From Spongiibacteraceae bacterium (lineage in GTDB: Bacteria > Pseudomonadota > Gammaproteobacteria > Pseudomonadales > PIVM01), in contig JAUXDF010000130.1 in the NCBI GenBank assembly GCA_030618505.1, forward strand, positions 1-7,925: DNA of 7,925 nucleotides. Reading direction: 5' to 3'. The position numbers and the translations under genes were made by a program. The notes beneath the pieces were generated by a model, which worked only from the letters and a program-made list of their open reading frames with translations, had not been told where the DNA came from and made no database searches. This document shows, in pieces, positions 5,751-7,925 of the stretch; the stretch's first letter is position 1; each line of letters begins with the position of its first letter.

Positions 5751-6665
5751 ATGACAACAGTCCCTGACGAAGACGAATACATCCATGAGGATTATCCCCG
5801 TGACGATGAGACGCCGTGGAAGGAAAACTGGTACTTCAATTTTATCGATAAAGAAAACAATGCCTGGGGTTTTAATCATATATCGCTTGAAAGGCATAAA
5901 AACCGCGGGCGTTTTTGTACCATGCATGTCGTGGATGGCGAAACGTTTAAGTATCTTGAGTACTTTGCGCTGAGTGAGGATTTTACTGAGATAAACGATG
6001 GAAAGCTTCATCTGGAGTTTTTAGAGCCACACAAAAAATTCAGATTGCGTTTTGACGGTCCAAATCATTCTATTGATCTCAACTACCGTGGCCGGTTTGA
6101 TGTTTTCGATTATGACCATGATCGAGGCAAGAATAAGCCCAAGGGTGATAAAAAAAGCTTGGCTGTCCATCACTATGAGCAGGCGCTTACAGTGACCGGT
6201 ACGCTGACTAAAGACGGAGTGAAACGAGATATTTCATGTTTCGGTCACAGGGATCATTCCTGGGGCTATCGAAATGAAATGAATATTTCTGCCTGGAACT
6301 GGATTGCGGCACAGTTCGCGGATAAAACAATTAACCTCATGTTGGTGCGTATCAAAGACTTCTCCGGTAGTCGAGGTTTTATCTCCGATGCTAATGGTAA
6401 TACAACTATTACCAAGGTGGAGGTGGTATCCACTGAACGCAATGCTCAGGATGAGCCGGCTAATGCGGTTTACAAAGTGACGGATGAAAATGGAAAAACC
6501 TTTTCGATGGCATCCGAGGTGTTTTCGACTGTAAGTACTCCACCAGGTGAAGATGGGGCAGGGGATACCATAACCGTTTACGAAAATTTCTCACATTTCA
6601 CCTTGCTTGAGAGTGGCGAAAAAGGTATTGGCATTGACGAATACCTGGAAAACTCGGAAGGCTAG
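5751..6665 (+). CDS. CrtC/AttH-like lipocalin-fold protein (DUF7064/DUF7065 type)
   Basis: A 304-residue soluble protein, rich in beta strands and acidic at its N-terminus. The motif GHRDHSWGYR (165-174) is the hallmark of the double-lipocalin superfamily that includes carotenoid 1,2-hydratase CrtC, AttH and the DUF7064/7065 proteins. Asp168, His169 and Trp171 are the conserved set. The N-terminal half has the matching WYFNFIDKENNAWGFNHISLER stretch (27-48), in which family members keep a W-x-F-x-F/D signature. These folds bind hydrophobic polyenes or lipids; in CrtC the acidic and histidine residues add water to a double bond. No signal peptide is seen, so a cytoplasmic role is likely. It lies 3 nt after the preceding stop, with AAGGA upstream of the ATG, and ends the operon. 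No carotenoid gene is in the window, so a lipid-binding or hydratase role on the kinase pathway's substrate is a guess. Confidence 0.85.
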   Translation: MTTVPDEDEYIHEDYPRDDETPWKENWYFNFIDKENNAWGFNHISLERHKNRGRFCTMHVVDGETFKYLEYFALSEDFTEINDGKLHLEFLEPHKKFRLRFDGPNHSIDLNYRGRFDVFDYDHDRGKNKPKGDKKSLAVHHYEQALTVTGTLTKDGVKRDISCFGHRDHSWGYRNEMNISAWNWIAAQFADKTINLMLVRIKDFSGSRGFISDANGNTTITKVEVVSTERNAQDEPANAVYKVTDENGKTFSMASEVFSTVSTPPGEDGAGDTITVYENFSHFTLLESGEKGIGIDEYLENSEG

Positions 6666-6692
6666 TAGGCTGTTGTTTTTCAGGGACAAAAA

Positions 6693-7706
6693 TCACAGTT
6701 TAAGCTTTTGATACGCTAGTGGCGTTAAGCCCGTCCAGCCGTTAAATGCTCGAATAAAGGCTGGGGCTTCGGAAAAGCCTAGCCGAATAGCAATTGTTTC
6801 AATACTGTGCTCCTTATCCGTAACTAGCTTTATTGCCATGTCGCGACGAACTTCCATTTTTAACAGTTTATAGCTGGCTCCCTCCTTCTTCAGGTGACGA
6901 CGCAGAGTTTGTGGCGTCAACTGAAATTGTTCTGCAGCCTCTTCAATGCTTGGGGCTATCTGATGCTCTGATATTTGTCGTCCAAGCCATGCTCGAAGCT
7001 GTGGTGACAGCTGGGCAGGATCTACCGTTTGTGACAGCAGGGTGATAGGGCTTTGGCTGATAAAGTGTTTTAATTCACTGGAATCACGCACGTTTTTCAA
7101 GCGTAAATCACTATCACTAAATATCAATGCGCTGTACTGTTGTCCAAAAGACACTGGGGAGCCGTAAAAGAGGTAGCGGTACTCATGCTGATAGGCTGGA
7201 GCTGGATAATCCAGGTCTACCCTCAATAAAGGTAGGCGGGCATTTGCGAACCAGCAGAGCGTGCGATGAAGGGTCAGTAATATTGATTCAATCGCATAGG
7301 TGTTTTTTATCCTGCTATGTGGTCGACGAGTCAGGCGACAAATTGTGAGCTGCTCTTCTCGGACAATGGAGTACTGTAAACTATTCTCAAAAAGATTCGA
7401 AAACTCCATCATTAAGGTAATAGCTTCACCAATATCCTCAGCATGGATGGCCGCATAGCAGGCCATTTTATAGCTGTTCTGGCGTTGAGGTTTATCCAGC
7501 AAGCCGCAGTATTCATCATCCATCAAGCGAATAACCGCCTGGCCGATTTGCGTCAGCTGTAGAAAGGTGACGCGAGCTTTAGGTTGCTCCAGAACATGGG
7601 GGGAAACATCGTTATCGAGCAGTAGCTGTTTGAGGTTATAGCCTCGCTCTTTTGCTCCTTGAAGCAAGTTAATAACAAAAACGGCGGCAACGGTTGAAGA
7701 ACTCAT
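6693..7706 (-). CDS. AraC-family transcriptional regulator with PF12625-type N-domain
   Basis: A 337-residue regulator when started at the ATG at 7706. A longer frame opens at 7763 (356 residues). The C-terminal domain holds two helix-turn-helix units: the first around QFQLTPQTLRRHLKKEG, and the second ending in GFSEAPAFIRAFNGWTG followed by LTPLAYQ, the AraC-family signature. The N-terminal 180-200 residues match the style of the arabinose-binding-like domain of OruR-type regulators, which sense small metabolites. The family pattern begins at SSSTVAAVFVINLLQGA, right after Met20 of the long frame, and the extra 19 residues (MNTMMLTMIF...) have no ribosome site, so 7706 is my choice; it also lacks a strong ribosome site. 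It is convergent with the lipocalin gene (27-nt gap) and divergent from the thiolase at 7819, its most likely target. Confidence 0.87.
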   Translation of the reverse strand: MSSSTVAAVFVINLLQGAKERGYNLKQLLLDNDVSPHVLEQPKARVTFLQLTQIGQAVIRLMDDEYCGLLDKPQRQNSYKMACYAAIHAEDIGEAITLMMEFSNLFENSLQYSIVREEQLTICRLTRRPHSRIKNTYAIESILLTLHRTLCWFANARLPLLRVDLDYPAPAYQHEYRYLFYGSPVSFGQQYSALIFSDSDLRLKNVRDSSELKHFISQSPITLLSQTVDPAQLSPQLRAWLGRQISEHQIAPSIEEAAEQFQLTPQTLRRHLKKEGASYKLLKMEVRRDMAIKLVTDKEHSIETIAIRLGFSEAPAFIRAFNGWTGLTPLAYQKLKL

Positions 7707-7724
7707 GGTATAAAAGTGTAACTT

Positions 7725-7741
7725 AATATCAATAAATATCA
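7725..7741. repeat. Short direct repeat AATATCA, 10-bp period, between AraC regulator and thiolase
   Basis: AATATCA occurs at 7725-7731 and 7735-7741, one helical turn apart, in AT-rich sequence just upstream of the preferred start of the regulator gene. AraC-family proteins often bind direct repeats on one face of the helix, so this could be part of an autoregulatory site. The repeat is short and could arise by chance. Confidence 0.25.
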
Positions 7742-7818
7742 TAGTAAGCATCATTGTATTCATCGCGTGTCTAGCGCATTATTTTCGCACCAATTCAATT
7801 GTTAATACGGTGCATTCA

Positions 7819-7925
7819 ATGAGTAATACTGCCTATATCTATGAAGCTGTTCGGACTCCTCGTAGTAAGGGGAAAGCCGGTGGCTCCCTGAACGAAGTCA
7901 AGCCTGTCGAGCTCGGTGCTGGCCT
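7819..7925 (+). CDS. Thiolase (acetyl-CoA acetyltransferase/acyltransferase), 3'-truncated by window edge
   Basis: The frame from ATG 7819 gives 35 codons beginning MSNTAYIYEAVRTPRSKGKA, then GGSLNEVKPVELGAGL. This is the standard thiolase N-terminus: the first beta strand, then the (A/V)RTP-(R/F)-(G/S)-(K/R) motif, then a loop and the start of the helix. The catalytic Cys (about residue 90) and the later His and Cys lie beyond the window. Thiolases cleave 3-ketoacyl-CoA to acetyl-CoA and a shortened acyl-CoA, or run the reverse condensation. The AraC regulator is encoded divergently, with 112 nt between start codons if the regulator starts at 7706. Only a weak ribosome site is visible (GGTG at about 7809-7812). 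It is too short to decide between degradative and biosynthetic types. Confidence 0.88.
   Translation, partial: MSNTAYIYEAVRTPRSKGKAGGSLNEVKPVELGAG

Noticed and set aside
6666..6692. Bidirectional terminator between the convergent lipocalin and AraC genes
   Set aside because: The TTTTT and AAAAA runs around CAGGGAC could pair over only five A-T base pairs, without a GC stem; not strong enough to call.
7707..7763. Start of the AraC regulator at 7763 (19 extra residues)
   Set aside because: The extension has no ribosome site, several clustered Met codons and a sequence unlike the family N-terminus, which begins right after the ATG at 7706. It cannot be fully excluded.

Overview
The window looks like a piece of a gammaproteobacterial chromosome with moderate GC (mid-40s % by eye), from an accessory acyl-CoA and lipid-catabolism neighbourhood. 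The organism assignment is inference from protein style: a crotonase, a thiolase, an acyl-CoA-type APH kinase, GSTs, and AraC and MarR regulators in short operons, as is common in marine gammaproteobacteria. No tRNA, rRNA, CRISPR array, insertion sequence or integrase is visible.

Layout. (1) Positions 1-1789, plus strand: the 3' part of a YtcJ-like amidohydrolase, then an enoyl-CoA hydratase/isomerase, probably co-transcribed. (2) Positions 1790-2321 have no intact gene. They hold the remnant of a glutathione S-transferase (minus strand, about 1806-2210) that has its thioredoxin-like half and a good ribosome binding site, but ATC where the start codon should be and no C-terminal helical domain. 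(3) Positions 4051 down to 2322, minus strand: a likely operon of a four-helix membrane protein, a MarR-family regulator and an intact GST. (4) Positions 4052-4167 are a divergent control region. It contains a perfect inverted repeat (20-bp arms, 5-bp spacer, 4093-4137) whose two arms each carry the -35 box of one of two outward-facing promoters. (5) Positions 4168-6665, plus strand: a tight operon of an APH-fold kinase, a 166-residue unrecognised protein (7-nt overlap) and a CrtC/AttH-like lipocalin protein of the DUF7064 type (3-nt gap). (6) Positions 6693-7706 (or 7763), minus strand: an AraC-family regulator convergent with that operon. Divergent from it, starting at 7819, is a thiolase cut off by the window end.

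How they may work together. The crotonase and thiolase are beta-oxidation-type enzymes. The kinase plus small overlapping protein recalls the LvaA/LvaB pair that phosphorylates 4-hydroxyacyl-CoA in levulinate catabolism and the kinase domain of ACAD10/11. The most interesting hypothesis is a MarR-controlled divergon. A small-molecule signal, perhaps a lipophilic or electrophilic substrate, would relieve repression both of a membrane protein/MarR/GST arm and of a kinase/partner/lipocalin arm. The substrate is unknown, and the link to MarR rests on gene order and operator geometry only.
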